A stretch of DNA of 64,000 bases from Brevundimonas subvibrioides (GCF_027271155.1 NZ_CP114542.1:558001-622000); one strand, 5' to 3'. Positions 35,440 through 44,502 are shown, numbered from the stretch's first letter. The notes: generated by a model from the sequence alone, not told the origin. Program-made: numbers and translations.

Positions 35440-36479
35440 GGTACGGCTACTGGGCTCCGGTCTTCGGCGGCTGGCTGCGGAACGTCGAGGACGAACGCGA
35501 GGCCTCGTGGGAGAACGCCTCGCGGCTGGTCAGGCGATCGGAGGCCCTGGGCTACGACCTGACCCTGATCGCAGAGCTGAACCTGAACGACATCAAGGGG
35601 ATCGAGGCCCCGGCCCTGGACGCCTGGTCGACCGCGGCGGCCCTGGCGGCGGTCACCGCGACGATCGAGCTGATGGTGGCGGTGCGGCCGAACTTCCACC
35701 AGCCGGCCTTGTTCGCCAAGAAGGCCGCCAACATCGACCGGATCTCGAACGGGCGGCTGGCCCTGAACGTCGTCTCGTCCTGGTGGGCGAAGGAGGCCGA
35801 GAGCTATGGCCTGCAGTTCGACCAGCACGACGACCGCTATGCGCGCACGACCGAATGGCTGCAGGTTCTGGACCGGCTGTGGCGCGAAAAGCGCGTCGAT
35901 TTTGAGGGCCGCTACTACACGCTGCGGGATGCCATCGTGGAGCCCAAGCCGACCTCGACGCCCGAACGCCCGCGGCCGGTCATCTATGCGGGCGGCGAAT
36001 CCGAAGCGGCCAAGACCCTTATCGCCCGGCACTGCGACGCCTATGTCATGCACGGCGACGAGCCGGAGCATATCGCCGCCAGGATCGCCGACATGAAGGC
36101 TCGGCGCGAGGCCTTCGGTCTGCCGCCCATGCGGTACGGCATGGCCGGCTATGCGATCGTCAGGGACAGCCAGGCCGAAGCCGACCGCGAGCTGGAGCGG
36201 ATCACGACCATCCCGGGCCTTGCCGAGGGATCACCGCCCGCCGGTTTCGCCAATTTCGACCAGTGGCTGAGCGGCACCGAGCTGGAGCGGGAGCTGAAGA
36301 TCCGCGAATACAGCGTCTCCAACCGCGGCCTTCGCCCCGGCTTCGTCGGCACGCCCGAGACCGTCCGGGAACGGATGGAGGAATTCGAGGCCGCCGGACT
36401 GGACCTGGTCCTGCTGCAAATGTCGCCGCAGGAGGAGGAGATGGAGCGGTTCTCGGCCCAGGTGATGCGGGCGAACTGA
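35436..36479 (+). CDS. LLM-class flavin-dependent monooxygenase
   Basis: The 347-residue bacterial-luciferase-fold enzyme resembles alkanesulfonate and dimethylsulfone monooxygenases (SsuD/SfnG): MRYGYWAPVFGGWLRNVEDE, AKKAANIDRISNGRLALNVVSSWWAKEAESYG and RPVIYAGGESEAAKTLIARHCDAYVMHGD. It uses reduced flavin from a separate reductase. A ribosome site AAGGAG lies about 15 bases upstream, inside the ligase gene. No sulfonate transporter or flavin reductase is nearby, so a tailoring oxidation linked to the ATP-grasp ligase is at least as likely as sulfonate use. Confidence 0.88.
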   Translation: MRYGYWAPVFGGWLRNVEDEREASWENASRLVRRSEALGYDLTLIAELNLNDIKGIEAPALDAWSTAAALAAVTATIELMVAVRPNFHQPALFAKKAANIDRISNGRLALNVVSSWWAKEAESYGLQFDQHDDRYARTTEWLQVLDRLWREKRVDFEGRYYTLRDAIVEPKPTSTPERPRPVIYAGGESEAAKTLIARHCDAYVMHGDEPEHIAARIADMKARREAFGLPPMRYGMAGYAIVRDSQAEADRELERITTIPGLAEGSPPAGFANFDQWLSGTELERELKIREYSVSNRGLRPGFVGTPETVRERMEEFEAAGLDLVLLQMSPQEEEMERFSAQVMRAN

Positions 36480-36603
36480 GCACCCCGGCTTTGCCGTCGC
36501 GGCCTATCGGTGGTCGGCCATCTGGAAATTCGTGCGGAAAACGATCCTGCGAACCGGCAGGGAGCGACTACGCATGCACTTGCTCTTTGCGTCCAGACGA
36601 CAA

Positions 36604-37146
36604 TCAGACCGCGGGTGCCGCTTCCACATGGTCGTCGGGTCTTCCGGCCTGGATGCGGCGGGCGCGGATGAACATCTCGACGCGCTGCACGATGACCATG
36701 GCCGCTGCGAACACCAGGAAGGCATCCTGGATGGCCAGGGCGTTCAGATGCCAGTCGCTGGCGTGAGTCTCCAGCCAGGGCCGCAGCATTGACCGGGTGG
36801 CGATCAGGGCGAGGATCAGGATGATCCCGAGCCGCGAGGCCTGGGCCAGAAGGGTGCCGTCGGGCGCGCGCTCGATCGTCGTCATTCGCCCGCGCTGATA
36901 ACCCGCCGCCGCTCCCAGGATCAGGCCCCCGGCCAGGATGGCCCAGGCGTCGATGCCGAAGGGGGCGTGGCTGGCTCCCGGCGCCATCGACATGCCCCAG
37001 AGACCGAAACCGATGCCGAGCGCGACCAGCAACGGGACGATCCACATGGACTGGACGCGCAGGGGGCGGGGCTTCTGGTTGCGCAGAAGAATGACGACCA
37101 GGGCGATGCCGATCCCGATCAGGGGGCCGTATTGTTGCGGTGTCAT
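36604..37146 (-). CDS. CcdC-like membrane protein (DUF1453)
   Basis: The 180-residue protein has about five membrane helices (GPLIGIGIALVVILL, WIVPLLVALGIGFGLWG, IDAWAILAGGLILGAAAGYQRGR, LGIILILALIATRSML and a last). GLILGAAAGYQRGRMTTIE is the segment typical of CcdC/DUF1453. The family name comes from a cytochrome c biogenesis locus in Bacillus, but its role is unclear. It ends 125 bases from the convergent monooxygenase gene. Confidence 0.78.
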   Translation of the reverse strand: MTPQQYGPLIGIGIALVVILLRNQKPRPLRVQSMWIVPLLVALGIGFGLWGMSMAPGASHAPFGIDAWAILAGGLILGAAAGYQRGRMTTIERAPDGTLLAQASRLGIILILALIATRSMLRPWLETHASDWHLNALAIQDAFLVFAAAMVIVQRVEMFIRARRIQAGRPDDHVEAAPAV

Positions 37147-37214
37147 CGAAGGCCTCCCGTTACCCTACCGACGCTAGCACGACCGCAGCGTGCGGCAAGC
37201 GTCGCCGGAGACAC

Positions 37215-38222
37215 TCAGACCGGTTCGACGACCTGCTCGATGGCCCCGAAGATCGAATGGTGGCGCGCATCCAGCATCTCGATCCGGACCGTGTCGCCAT
37301 GTTTCAGAAAGGGCGTGACCGGGGCACCGGTGGCGATCGTCTCGACGGTGCGGACCTCGGCGATGCAGGAATAGCCCAGCCCGCCCTGTGACACCGGCTG
37401 GCCGGGGCCGCCGTTGGCCCCCCGGTTGGACACGGTGCCCGAGCCGATGAGGGTGCCCGCGACCAGCGAGCGGGTCTTCGCCAGGTGGGCGATCAGGACG
37501 CCGAAATCGAAGGTCATGTCGATGCCGGCGTCGGCGCGGCCGAATTCGGCTCCGTTCAACTGGACCGACAGGGCGCCATGCAGCTTGCCGTCCTGCCAGC
37601 GGTCGCCGAGGGCGTCGGGCGTGACGAAGACGGGCGACAGGGCGCTGGCGGGCTTGGACTGGACGAAGCCGAACCCCTTGGCCAGTTCGCCGGGGATCAG
37701 GTTGCGCAGGGAGATATCGTTGACCAGGCCGACCAGTCGGATGAGATCGCGGGCCTGATCGGGCGTCGTCCCTTGCGGTACGTCGCCGGTGACGACCACG
37801 ATCTCGGCCTCCAGATCGCAGCCCCAGCTTTCGTCGGCCAGGGGGATGGGATCGCGCGCGCCCAGAAAGCCATCGGAGCCGCCCTGATACATCAGCGGGT
37901 CGGTCCAGAAGCTGGCGGGCATCTCGGCCCCGCGCGCCCTGCGCACCAGTTCGACATGGTTCACATAGGCCGAACCGTCCGCCCATTGATAGGCGCGGGG
38001 CAGGGGGGCAGCGGCGTCGCGTTCGTGGAACCGGCCGCGCGGCACGGCGCCGTGCTCCAGGCTTTCGGCCAGGGCCCTCAGCAGGGGCTCGCAGCGCGCC
38101 CAGTTGTCCAGCGCCGCCTGCAGCGTCGGGGCGATCAGGAAGGCATCGGTGAACCAGGCGAGATCGTTGGAGACGATGACCAGGCGACCGTCGCGGCCAT
38201 GCTTCAGGGATGCGAGTTTCAT
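37215..38222 (-). CDS. Fumarylacetoacetate hydrolase family protein
   Basis: The 335-residue enzyme hydrolyses a 2,4-diketone acid or related compound, most likely 4-fumarylacetoacetate from tyrosine. The metal-binding core is CDLEAEIVVVTGDVP, LVNDISLRNLI, GFVQSKPASALSPVFVTPD, and GTLIGSGTVSNRG. The N terminus MKLASLKHGRDGRLVIVS is typical of the group. A 4-hydroxyphenylpyruvate dioxygenase gene lies 2.5 kb away on the same strand, which supports tyrosine degradation. No homogentisate dioxygenase is in the window. ATG 38222 was preferred to GTG 38228. Confidence 0.9.
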   Translation of the reverse strand: MKLASLKHGRDGRLVIVSNDLAWFTDAFLIAPTLQAALDNWARCEPLLRALAESLEHGAVPRGRFHERDAAAPLPRAYQWADGSAYVNHVELVRRARGAEMPASFWTDPLMYQGGSDGFLGARDPIPLADESWGCDLEAEIVVVTGDVPQGTTPDQARDLIRLVGLVNDISLRNLIPGELAKGFGFVQSKPASALSPVFVTPDALGDRWQDGKLHGALSVQLNGAEFGRADAGIDMTFDFGVLIAHLAKTRSLVAGTLIGSGTVSNRGANGGPGQPVSQGGLGYSCIAEVRTVETIATGAPVTPFLKHGDTVRIEMLDARHHSIFGAIEQVVEPV

Positions 38223-38267
38223 GGACACCGGTCTAGGGGGTTTTCACCCTGGGCGAAACCGCCGACG

Positions 38268-38957
38268 TCACCGGCGGGGGGCCGACAGCTCCCGGTGGGC
38301 GGCCTCGATCTCGGCGATACGAGCCTCCTTCAACCGCCAGTGATCGTTCAGGTCGGACACGGCCTGGCGGATGGCATGGCGGCGTTCGGCCTCGGTGGGA
38401 GCGGGTCTGGGCTTGTCGTGACCGGGCTTGGGCGTGGCTGCCGGCGTCGGCGCATGGATGACCACATGCCGGGCCCGCTCGATCACGACGGTCGAGCCCG
38501 AGGCATCCACATCATGCCCATCGTGGTCGTCGTCATGGCCGCCGCCGTGGTCAGGGGCATGATGCTGGTCGTGGGCCCCGGCGTGAGCGTCGTCCTGCGG
38601 AGCCTCGTCGAGGGCCGCGTCGAGCGCTTCCAGGCCCGTCAGCCCGCCGGTCAGTGTCAGCGTCCGTCCCAGGCGGGTCTCGATCGTCCGGGTCAGGTCG
38701 CGGGCCTTGTCGCGCAGGGAATCGGAATGGGCCGTCATGGCCGCGCGGATGGCCTCGTCGATGTCCTTCCAGATGGCCGCGGCGGCGCTGGCCGAGGTCG
38801 GCTGACGGCGCTGCGCCAGCCACCAGCCCGCGTATCCGGCCAGAAGAAGCAGCAGCAGGCCGATCCCCAGGACCAGCGGTGGCACGTCCAGGATCAGGCC
38901 GCCGGACGACGGGGCATAGACGGCGTCGGCGGGTGGGAAGTCCTGCGAATAGCTCAT
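38268..38957 (-). CDS. Single-pass membrane protein with His/Asp-rich linker
   Basis: The 229 residues have one membrane helix (VLGIGLLLLLLAGYAGWWLAQRR), a helical region (about 60-110), and a linker with many His and Asp (DDAHAGAHDQHHAPDHGGGH and on), then a Pro-rich stretch and a C-terminal helix. The His/Asp segment could bind divalent metal. No family is recognised. Confidence 0.7.
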   Translation of the reverse strand: MSYSQDFPPADAVYAPSSGGLILDVPPLVLGIGLLLLLLAGYAGWWLAQRRQPTSASAAAAIWKDIDEAIRAAMTAHSDSLRDKARDLTRTIETRLGRTLTLTGGLTGLEALDAALDEAPQDDAHAGAHDQHHAPDHGGGHDDDHDGHDVDASGSTVVIERARHVVIHAPTPAATPKPGHDKPRPAPTEAERRHAIRQAVSDLNDHWRLKEARIAEIEAAHRELSAPRR

Positions 38958-39047
38958 CTGGCCCTCCGTGCGGTGTCGTGGCCGATCATGGATCAGCGAC
39001 CGACCTCCCGCCAGTGAAAGGTTAATGGCAAAGGCAGATGCCCTGGC

Positions 39048-39326
39048 TCAGCCCGGCGCGTGCAGGATGGCACGGGCTTCGACGCCGGTTTTGGCCGAGG
39101 CGTCGCGCACCTCGACCTCGACCACAATGGCCCCGGCCGGATCGACCGCCCACAGATAGCGACGCTCGACCTCGACCGTGCGGCCGGACGGCGCGAAGCC
39201 TTCGAAACTGTCGCCCCAGGGCGTGATCCGCTTCAGCTCGGGCCAGGTCATCGAACAGGCGGCGTTCAGCTCCTCGGTCGCCATGGCGGTCAGCTCATCG
39301 CTGGAATCCCGGGCGGCGTCCGTCAT
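39048..39326 (-). CDS. Hypothetical protein, 92 aa
   Basis: No known domain is recognised. It begins MTDAARDSSDELTAMATEEL and contains TWPELKRITPWGDSFEGFAPSGRTVEVERRYLW, suggesting a small alpha/beta protein. Its start overlaps the stop of the asparaginase-type gene by four bases (ATGA), so both are in one operon. Confidence 0.7.
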   Translation of the reverse strand: MTDAARDSSDELTAMATEELNAACSMTWPELKRITPWGDSFEGFAPSGRTVEVERRYLWAVDPAGAIVVEVEVRDASAKTGVEARAILHAPG

Positions 39327-40387
39327 TGTTCGTCGGCATAGATGGCCACGGCCGCGGGGCTGTCGGGACCGATCCGGCCGCGATACATGCCCGAAGTGGT
39401 CATGGCGAAGGCGGGGATCCCTTGCGCATCCATGACGATGACGCCGCCATAGCCGCCCAGCGACAGGGCGTCCTCGACCTCGGCCCGGGCCGCAGCCTGC
39501 CCGCTCGCACCGTCCGCGATGCGGGCGCAGATGTCCCGGGCGACCGAGGCGCGGATGTAGTATTCGCCGTCGCCCGTCGCCGAGACCGCGCAGCCGTCGC
39601 GGTTGGATGCATAGGTGCCCGCGCCCAGCACCGGCACGTCGCCGACCCGGCCCCAGCGCTTGCCGGTCGTGCCGCCGGTCGAGGTCCCCGCCGCCAGATG
39701 GCCCGCGCTGTCGAGGGCGACGGCACCGACGGTGCCGAACTTGCGCTCGTTCAGTGGCGGCATGCCGGGATCGGTGGCCGCCAGAACGCCGACCGGCGCG
39801 GCGGGCGCACCCGCGGGCCTGTCGGGAATCGGCAGATTGTTCTGACGCAGATAGCTCTCCAGCCCCTGCCAGCGCCGCTCGGTGAAGAAGAAGGACGGAT
39901 CGACCTGTTCCAGCCCGACCGAGGCGGCGAAGGTGTCCGCCCCCTCGCCGATCAGCATGACGTGAGGGCTCTGTTCCATCACCGCGCGGGCCGCCGCGAT
40001 CGGGTGGCGGGTGGTGGTCAGGCCTGCGACCGCCCCGGCCGTCAGGTCCGCGCCGTTCATGACTGCGGCGTCCAGCTCGTTCCTGCCCGCGGCCGTGAAT
40101 ACCGCGCCGCGCCCGGCGTTGAACAGGGGATCGTCCTCCATCCGCTGGATCGCGGCCTCGACCGCATCCAGCGCCGCGCCGCCATTGCGCAGAACCTCGG
40201 CGCCTGCCTCCAGCGCCCGGGCCAGCGACGCGCGGTAGGCGGCGTCCTGCTCGGGCGACAGATTGGCCCGTTCGATCACACCGGCCCCGCCGTGAATGGC
40301 GAAGGACCAGACTGGCCGATCCTGGGCGGCGGCCGAAGTGCCGAGGGCGAGGGCTGCCAGGAATGCGGCAAGGGCGCGGGTGATCAT
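39323..40387 (-). CDS. Exported isoaspartyl peptidase/L-asparaginase (Ntn hydrolase)
   Basis: The 354-residue precursor has a signal peptide (MITRALAAFLAALALGTSAAA) and the plant-type asparaginase fold. The enzyme self-cleaves before the Thr in KFGTVGAVALD, giving alpha and beta chains. Other family marks are FAIHGGAGVIER, LFNAGRGAVFTAAG and GTSTGGTTGKRWGRVGDVPVLGAGTYA. It probably hydrolyses beta-aspartyl peptides in the periplasm; cytosolic forms are more usual, so the signal peptide is notable. The upstream longer frame was rejected. Confidence 0.93.
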   Translation of the reverse strand: MITRALAAFLAALALGTSAAAQDRPVWSFAIHGGAGVIERANLSPEQDAAYRASLARALEAGAEVLRNGGAALDAVEAAIQRMEDDPLFNAGRGAVFTAAGRNELDAAVMNGADLTAGAVAGLTTTRHPIAAARAVMEQSPHVMLIGEGADTFAASVGLEQVDPSFFFTERRWQGLESYLRQNNLPIPDRPAGAPAAPVGVLAATDPGMPPLNERKFGTVGAVALDSAGHLAAGTSTGGTTGKRWGRVGDVPVLGAGTYASNRDGCAVSATGDGEYYIRASVARDICARIADGASGQAAARAEVEDALSLGGYGGVIVMDAQGIPAFAMTTSGMYRGRIGPDSPAAVAIYADEQ

Positions 40388-40470
40388 GAGGGCGATCCTG
40401 ACTTGAGGGCTGGCGTCATCCTGCGGCACGGTGGCCGACCGGTCCAGCCGACGCACCGTCTGAAAAACAC

Positions 40471-40498
40471 CGTCCGACCCGTCCGACCCGTCCGACCC
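40471..40498. repeat. 9-bp tandem repeat (CGTCCGACC, three copies)
   Basis: The unit CGTCCGACC occurs three times in a row at 40471-40497 and then fades (CGTTCGGGC). It lies about 85 bases upstream of the asparaginase-type start codon in a 176-base gap. Confidence 0.8.
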
Positions 40499-40563
40499 GT
40501 TCGGGCGGATCGGCCCGGGAACCCACGTTCTGGCATCGGCCCACGTCAGTTCCGGTCGCAGGC

Positions 40564-40731
40564 TCAGGGCTCGCGCCTGTGGTGCGACCATTTCCAGACG
40601 CGGTAGCCGACGATCGGCGCGAAGCCGCCGACCAGGGCGCAGCCCAGGACCATCCAGAATCCCCCGCCCAGGCCGAATTCGCCCACCAGCCCGCCCACGA
40701 CCGCCGCCGCGACGGGGCCGAGGAAGGGCAT
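40564..40731 (-). CDS. Small membrane protein, 55 aa, downstream of hpd
   Basis: The 55 codons start MPFLGPVAAAVVGGLVGEFG and encode two hydrophobic segments (LGPVAAAVVGGLVGEFGLGG and GFWMVLGCALVGGFAPIVGY), ending in a basic tail VWKWSHHRREP. Third positions are G/C-rich. It begins 20 bases after the hpd stop, so it may be co-transcribed with hpd. There is no strong ribosome site. Confidence 0.6.
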   Translation of the reverse strand: MPFLGPVAAAVVGGLVGEFGLGGGFWMVLGCALVGGFAPIVGYRVWKWSHHRREP

Positions 40732-40750
40732 CCAATGAGGCGGGGCGACC

Positions 40751-41863
40751 TTAATGAGCGTCGACCTTGATGACGCCGCGGCGGATCTGGTCCAGCTCGA
40801 TGGAATCGAACAGGGCCTGGAAGTTGCCGTTGCCGAAGCCCTCGTTGCCCTTCCTCTGGATGATCTCGAAGAAGATCGGGCCGAAGGTGTCCTGGGTGAA
40901 GATCTGCAGCAGCAGGCCCTCCTCGTCCGACCCGTCGATCAGGATGCGATTCCGGCGCATGCGTTCCACGTCGTGCCCGTGGTTCGGCAGGCGTTTGTCG
41001 ATCAGCTCGAAATAGGTCTCGATCGTATCCTGGAACCGGACGCCGCGCTCGCGCATCGCCTCGACGGTGGCGAAGATGTCGTCGGTCGCCAGGGCGATGT
41101 GCTGGATGCCTTCGCCGTTGTAGCGCTTCAGGAACTCCTCGATCTGGGAGTTGTCGTCCTGGCTCTCGTTCAGGGGGATGCGGATGGCACGGTCGGGCGC
41201 GATCATGGCCTGCGAGAACAGGCCTGTCGCCTTGCCCTTGATGTCGAAATATTTCTGCTCCTCGAAGGCGAAAACGTCGCCGTAGAAGCCGGACCAGGTC
41301 CGCATCTGGCCGCGTTTCACATTGTGGGTCAGATGGTCGAGCAGGTGCAGGCCGACGTTGTTCCGGCGTTCCGCCTCTTCCCAGCCCTCGATCTCGTCCC
41401 AGCTGTCATAGAGGGAGCCGCCCTCGCCATAGGCGTCGATGATGTACAGCAGGGACCCGCCGATGCCGCGCAGGACATAGGCACCCTCGCCGAGGGCACC
41501 GCCATTCTGGGCGTCGGCCGGGTGAGCCCCGCGCGACACCGCCGCGTCATAGGCGGCCCGGGCATCGTTGACACGGAAGGCCATACCGTTGGCGGACGGG
41601 CCGTGGTCGCGGGCAAACTCGCCGGCGTGCCCCTCCGGTTTCGTGTGGACCAGGAAGGTGATGTCGCCCTGCTTCATGCGGACGACGCCGTTCCTCGGGT
41701 TCACATGGGTCTGGACGAAGCCCATGATCTCGATCTGCCGGATCATGGCCTGCGGGTCGGGGCCGGTGAACTCCACGAACTCGAAGCCGTCCACGCCCAG
41801 CGGATTCTCGAGAGCGGGAATCGTGGCGTCCGGCGTCGCGGTATGCGCGGTCAGGTCGTCCAT
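40751..41863 (-). CDS. hpd: 4-Hydroxyphenylpyruvate dioxygenase
   Basis: HPPD converts 4-hydroxyphenylpyruvate to homogentisate in tyrosine breakdown. The 370 residues have two VOC domains. The iron ligands are in LHLLDHLTHNV (His), GIQHIALATDDI (His) and GPIFFEIIQRKGNEGFG (Glu). The N-terminal VOC domain (NPLGVDGFEFVEFTGPDPQ) is degenerate as usual. ATG 41863 has AGGAG upstream. The FAH-family enzyme at 37215 may be a later step. Confidence 0.96.
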   Translation of the reverse strand: MDDLTAHTATPDATIPALENPLGVDGFEFVEFTGPDPQAMIRQIEIMGFVQTHVNPRNGVVRMKQGDITFLVHTKPEGHAGEFARDHGPSANGMAFRVNDARAAYDAAVSRGAHPADAQNGGALGEGAYVLRGIGGSLLYIIDAYGEGGSLYDSWDEIEGWEEAERRNNVGLHLLDHLTHNVKRGQMRTWSGFYGDVFAFEEQKYFDIKGKATGLFSQAMIAPDRAIRIPLNESQDDNSQIEEFLKRYNGEGIQHIALATDDIFATVEAMRERGVRFQDTIETYFELIDKRLPNHGHDVERMRRNRILIDGSDEEGLLLQIFTQDTFGPIFFEIIQRKGNEGFGNGNFQALFDSIELDQIRRGVIKVDAH

Positions 41864-42021
41864 CGTGCGTCTCCTGATATCGTTTATTGGCCGGGCACCC
41901 CGGCCTGTTGGCGCGGAACCTAGTGTCGCAAGCGCCACAAGCCAAGCCGGGCCGTTCGCACCGCGTCGTGCGTCACATCTTCAGGTCGCGGCAGGCCCCG
42001 TCGCCTGCTAGAGCGGAGGCC

Positions 42022-42597
42022 ATGCTGAGAAAGATGTACGACTGGGTCTTCACCCTGGCCCGCAGCCCCCATGCCGAAAAGGCGCTGGCCGCCGTGTCGG
42101 TCGCCGAGGCGTCGATCTTTCCCATTCCCATCGAGGTCATGCTGGCTCCGATGATCCTGTCGCGGCCGGAGCGGGCCTACCGGTTCGCGGCGATCGCCTC
42201 GATCGGCTCGGTGATCGGCGGCGTGCTGGGCTATCTGATCGGCTTCTACCTGACCGACCTGGGACAGGGACTGATGCGGCTGCTGGGTCACGCCGACGGC
42301 CTGGCGGAGTTCCAGCACTGGTACGACCGGTTCGGCGTCTGGGTCATTCTGATCAAGGGTCTGACGCCCATCCCCTACAAGCTGGTGACCATCGCCTCGG
42401 GCCTCGCCCATTTCAACTTCGGCATCTTCGTTCTGGCCTCGGTCGTGACGCGAAGCGCGCGATTCTTCATGGAGGCCTGGGTGCTGAAAACCTGGGGGCC
42501 AGCCATGCTGGAGGTCGTCGAGCGTCGCCTGGCGCTGTGGAGCGTGGTCGGCCTGGTCGTCTTCATCGGCGGTTTTGCGGCGCTGAAGCTGCTCTGA
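42022..42597 (+). CDS. YqaA-family membrane protein (DedA/SNARE-associated)
   Basis: The 191-residue protein contains the VTT/DedA-like fold: AEASIFPIPIEVMLAPMIL, IGSVIGGVLGYLIGFYL, LIKGLTPIPYKLVTIASG and a final helix VVGLVVFIGGFAALKLL. The re-entrant loop with Pro residues is typical. DedA-like proteins move or scramble lipids; YqaA proteins are less known. GCGGAGGC precedes ATG 42022. Confidence 0.87.
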   Translation: MLRKMYDWVFTLARSPHAEKALAAVSVAEASIFPIPIEVMLAPMILSRPERAYRFAAIASIGSVIGGVLGYLIGFYLTDLGQGLMRLLGHADGLAEFQHWYDRFGVWVILIKGLTPIPYKLVTIASGLAHFNFGIFVLASVVTRSARFFMEAWVLKTWGPAMLEVVERRLALWSVVGLVVFIGGFAALKLL

Positions 42598-42722
42598 AGG
42601 CCCGCTGCCAGCGACCCGGCAGTGCAGACCCCAGGGACGCATCTCACGGCACGGGCTGAGCCTCCTCTGGCATCGATGCCCAAAGGCCGGTAAGCACCGC
42701 GAGTCTGACTGAAGTGGGTCCC

Positions 42723-43871
42723 ATGAAACGCTCCGTGCTTGCCGTGCTGATTCTCGCCACCCTGGGCGGATGCTCCACCGTGCCGCGCGACGGTCCGTCG
42801 GGACGGGCCATCGAGCGCGGCGCAGAGGCCGGCGCCAACGGAGCCTCCTATGCCATCGTGCCACTGGACTATGCCGTGGCCGAAAGGATCAAGGCGACGG
42901 CCGCCCCCTATGGGGGTTCCCTCGCCGCTGCCGCCAGCACCCGGCCGATCGACGTCATTGGCGAGGGCGATCAGCTGATCGTTTCGGTCTTCGAGCCAGG
43001 CGGAGCCCTGTTCGGCGGCGGTTCGTCCAGCACCAATGTTCGTTCGGGAGGGCAGGCCCTGCCTGCGGCGACGGTCGATCGGGCCGGTGCGGTCAGTGTC
43101 CCCTATGCCGGCTCGGTTCATGTGGCCGGACTGACCACCACCGAGGCGGCCGCGGCCATCCGGCGCGCGCTCGTCGGCAAGGTCGGCAACCCCCAGGTCA
43201 GTGTCGCGCTGGCCGAGAACGCCTCCAACACCGTGACGGTCCTGGGCGAGGTCCGCTCGCCGGGTCGCAAGCCGCTGTCTGTCAACTCCAACACCATTCT
43301 GGATGTCATCGCCGCGGCCGGCGGTTCGGCGCGTCCGACGCAGGACGTCCGGGTCGATGTCCGACGCGGTGACCAGACCTATTCGGCACCCCTGACCTCC
43401 GTCTCTTCCGAATTCGCCGAGAACATCCGGCTCCAGGCCGGCGATCTGGTCAGCCTGTCCTACGTCCCCCGCCGCTACAGCACCTTCGGTGCCCTGGGCG
43501 CGATCACCCAGGTGGACATGCCTGCGGGCGAGACCACCCTGGCCGGGGCGCTCAGCCGGGTCGGCGGTCTGAACGACGGTGCCGCCAATGCGCGTTCGGT
43601 CATGGTGTTCCGGTTCGAGCGCCCCGAGGTGGCCCAGGCCCTGGGGATCACCCAGCCCGCGACGATCCGGGGTGTACCGGTCATCTATCGCCTGAATCTG
43701 GAAGAGGGCGAAGGCCTGTTCACGGCCGGGAGCTTCCTGATCCAGCCGGAGGACATCATCTATGCGCCGCGCGCCCTGTCGGCCGAGGTCAGCAAGTTCT
43801 TCGGCCTGATCCAGCAGGTGACCCGCGTCGTCTACGACCTGTCGGTGACGAGCACCCTGACCAACAACTAG
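42723..43871 (+). CDS. Polysaccharide export lipoprotein (OPX, Wza-like)
   Basis: The 382-residue precursor has a lipoprotein signal (MKRSVLAVLILATLGGC). The export domain runs from STRPIDVIGEGDQLIVSVFE to VSVALAENASN, followed by SLBB-type segments VTVLGEVRSPGRKPLSV and FGALGAITQVDMPAGETTLAGALSRVGGL. A final helix lies near the C terminus. The protein would form the outer-membrane exit for a capsule or exopolysaccharide. It is four kilobases from the glycan island, but its partner Wzc-type polymerisation kinase is not in the window. Confidence 0.93.
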   Translation: MKRSVLAVLILATLGGCSTVPRDGPSGRAIERGAEAGANGASYAIVPLDYAVAERIKATAAPYGGSLAAAASTRPIDVIGEGDQLIVSVFEPGGALFGGGSSSTNVRSGGQALPAATVDRAGAVSVPYAGSVHVAGLTTTEAAAAIRRALVGKVGNPQVSVALAENASNTVTVLGEVRSPGRKPLSVNSNTILDVIAAAGGSARPTQDVRVDVRRGDQTYSAPLTSVSSEFAENIRLQAGDLVSLSYVPRRYSTFGALGAITQVDMPAGETTLAGALSRVGGLNDGAANARSVMVFRFERPEVAQALGITQPATIRGVPVIYRLNLEEGEGLFTAGSFLIQPEDIIYAPRALSAEVSKFFGLIQQVTRVVYDLSVTSTLTNN

Positions 43872-43881
43872 GACCACAGGC

Positions 43882-44502
43882 ATGTGGCGCGACCTGCTCG
43901 GCCGCCTGGGTGCCCGCCACGGTCGCGATCGGTCCGGGATCGACGCGCCGGCCGGGATCGACCCGTGGGAGGCGGTGGTGCGGGTTCAGCCGCCGGGGTC
44001 CGAACTGCTGGACGGGATCGAACGGACCGCGCTGGAGATCTATGCCCGCCACGGTCTGCCGACGGCTCCGGGGCATTATCGCCAGGGATCCGGCGCGCGT
44101 TCCTGGTCGTTTCTGGGCGAGCATCTGACGCCGGAAGCCCGCTGGACCCTGATGATGGAGCGGCCGCCGGAAAAGGGCTGGCGCTACGGCACCCTGGCGG
44201 ACATCGGCCGTTCGGGTCCCCCCGAGGTCAGAGCCGCGTCCGCCCTGCTCGCCGAATGTGTCCGGCTGCGAAACGGCGCAGGGGCCGCGGGCGGCCAGGA
44301 TTTGCTGGACATCGTCGATGCCGCGATTCGTCTGGGGGCAGACTGGCGGGTGCTGGAAAGCGGTCGCCTGAAGGCGGGTGGCACCCGGCTTCGCCTGACG
44401 GCCCCGGACGACGTCATCGCCATGGAAGCCACAGCCACGATCGTGCCGCCGAAGCCCGGCCCCGCCCGCGCCTCTCGCCGAAAGGCTCCGCGCCAGGGCT
44501 AA
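43882..44502 (+). CDS. Hypothetical protein, 206 aa, after OPX gene
   Basis: No known domain. It begins ten bases after the OPX stop, so both are probably one transcript. The protein has no signal or membrane helix and has residues such as LDGIERTALEIYARHGLPTAPGHYRQG and GKGWRYG-like PEKGWRYGTLADIG. It ends in a basic tail (ASRRKAPRQG). The family may be restricted to Caulobacterales. Confidence 0.72.
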   Translation: MWRDLLGRLGARHGRDRSGIDAPAGIDPWEAVVRVQPPGSELLDGIERTALEIYARHGLPTAPGHYRQGSGARSWSFLGEHLTPEARWTLMMERPPEKGWRYGTLADIGRSGPPEVRAASALLAECVRLRNGAGAAGGQDLLDIVDAAIRLGADWRVLESGRLKAGGTRLRLTAPDDVIAMEATATIVPPKPGPARASRRKAPRQG

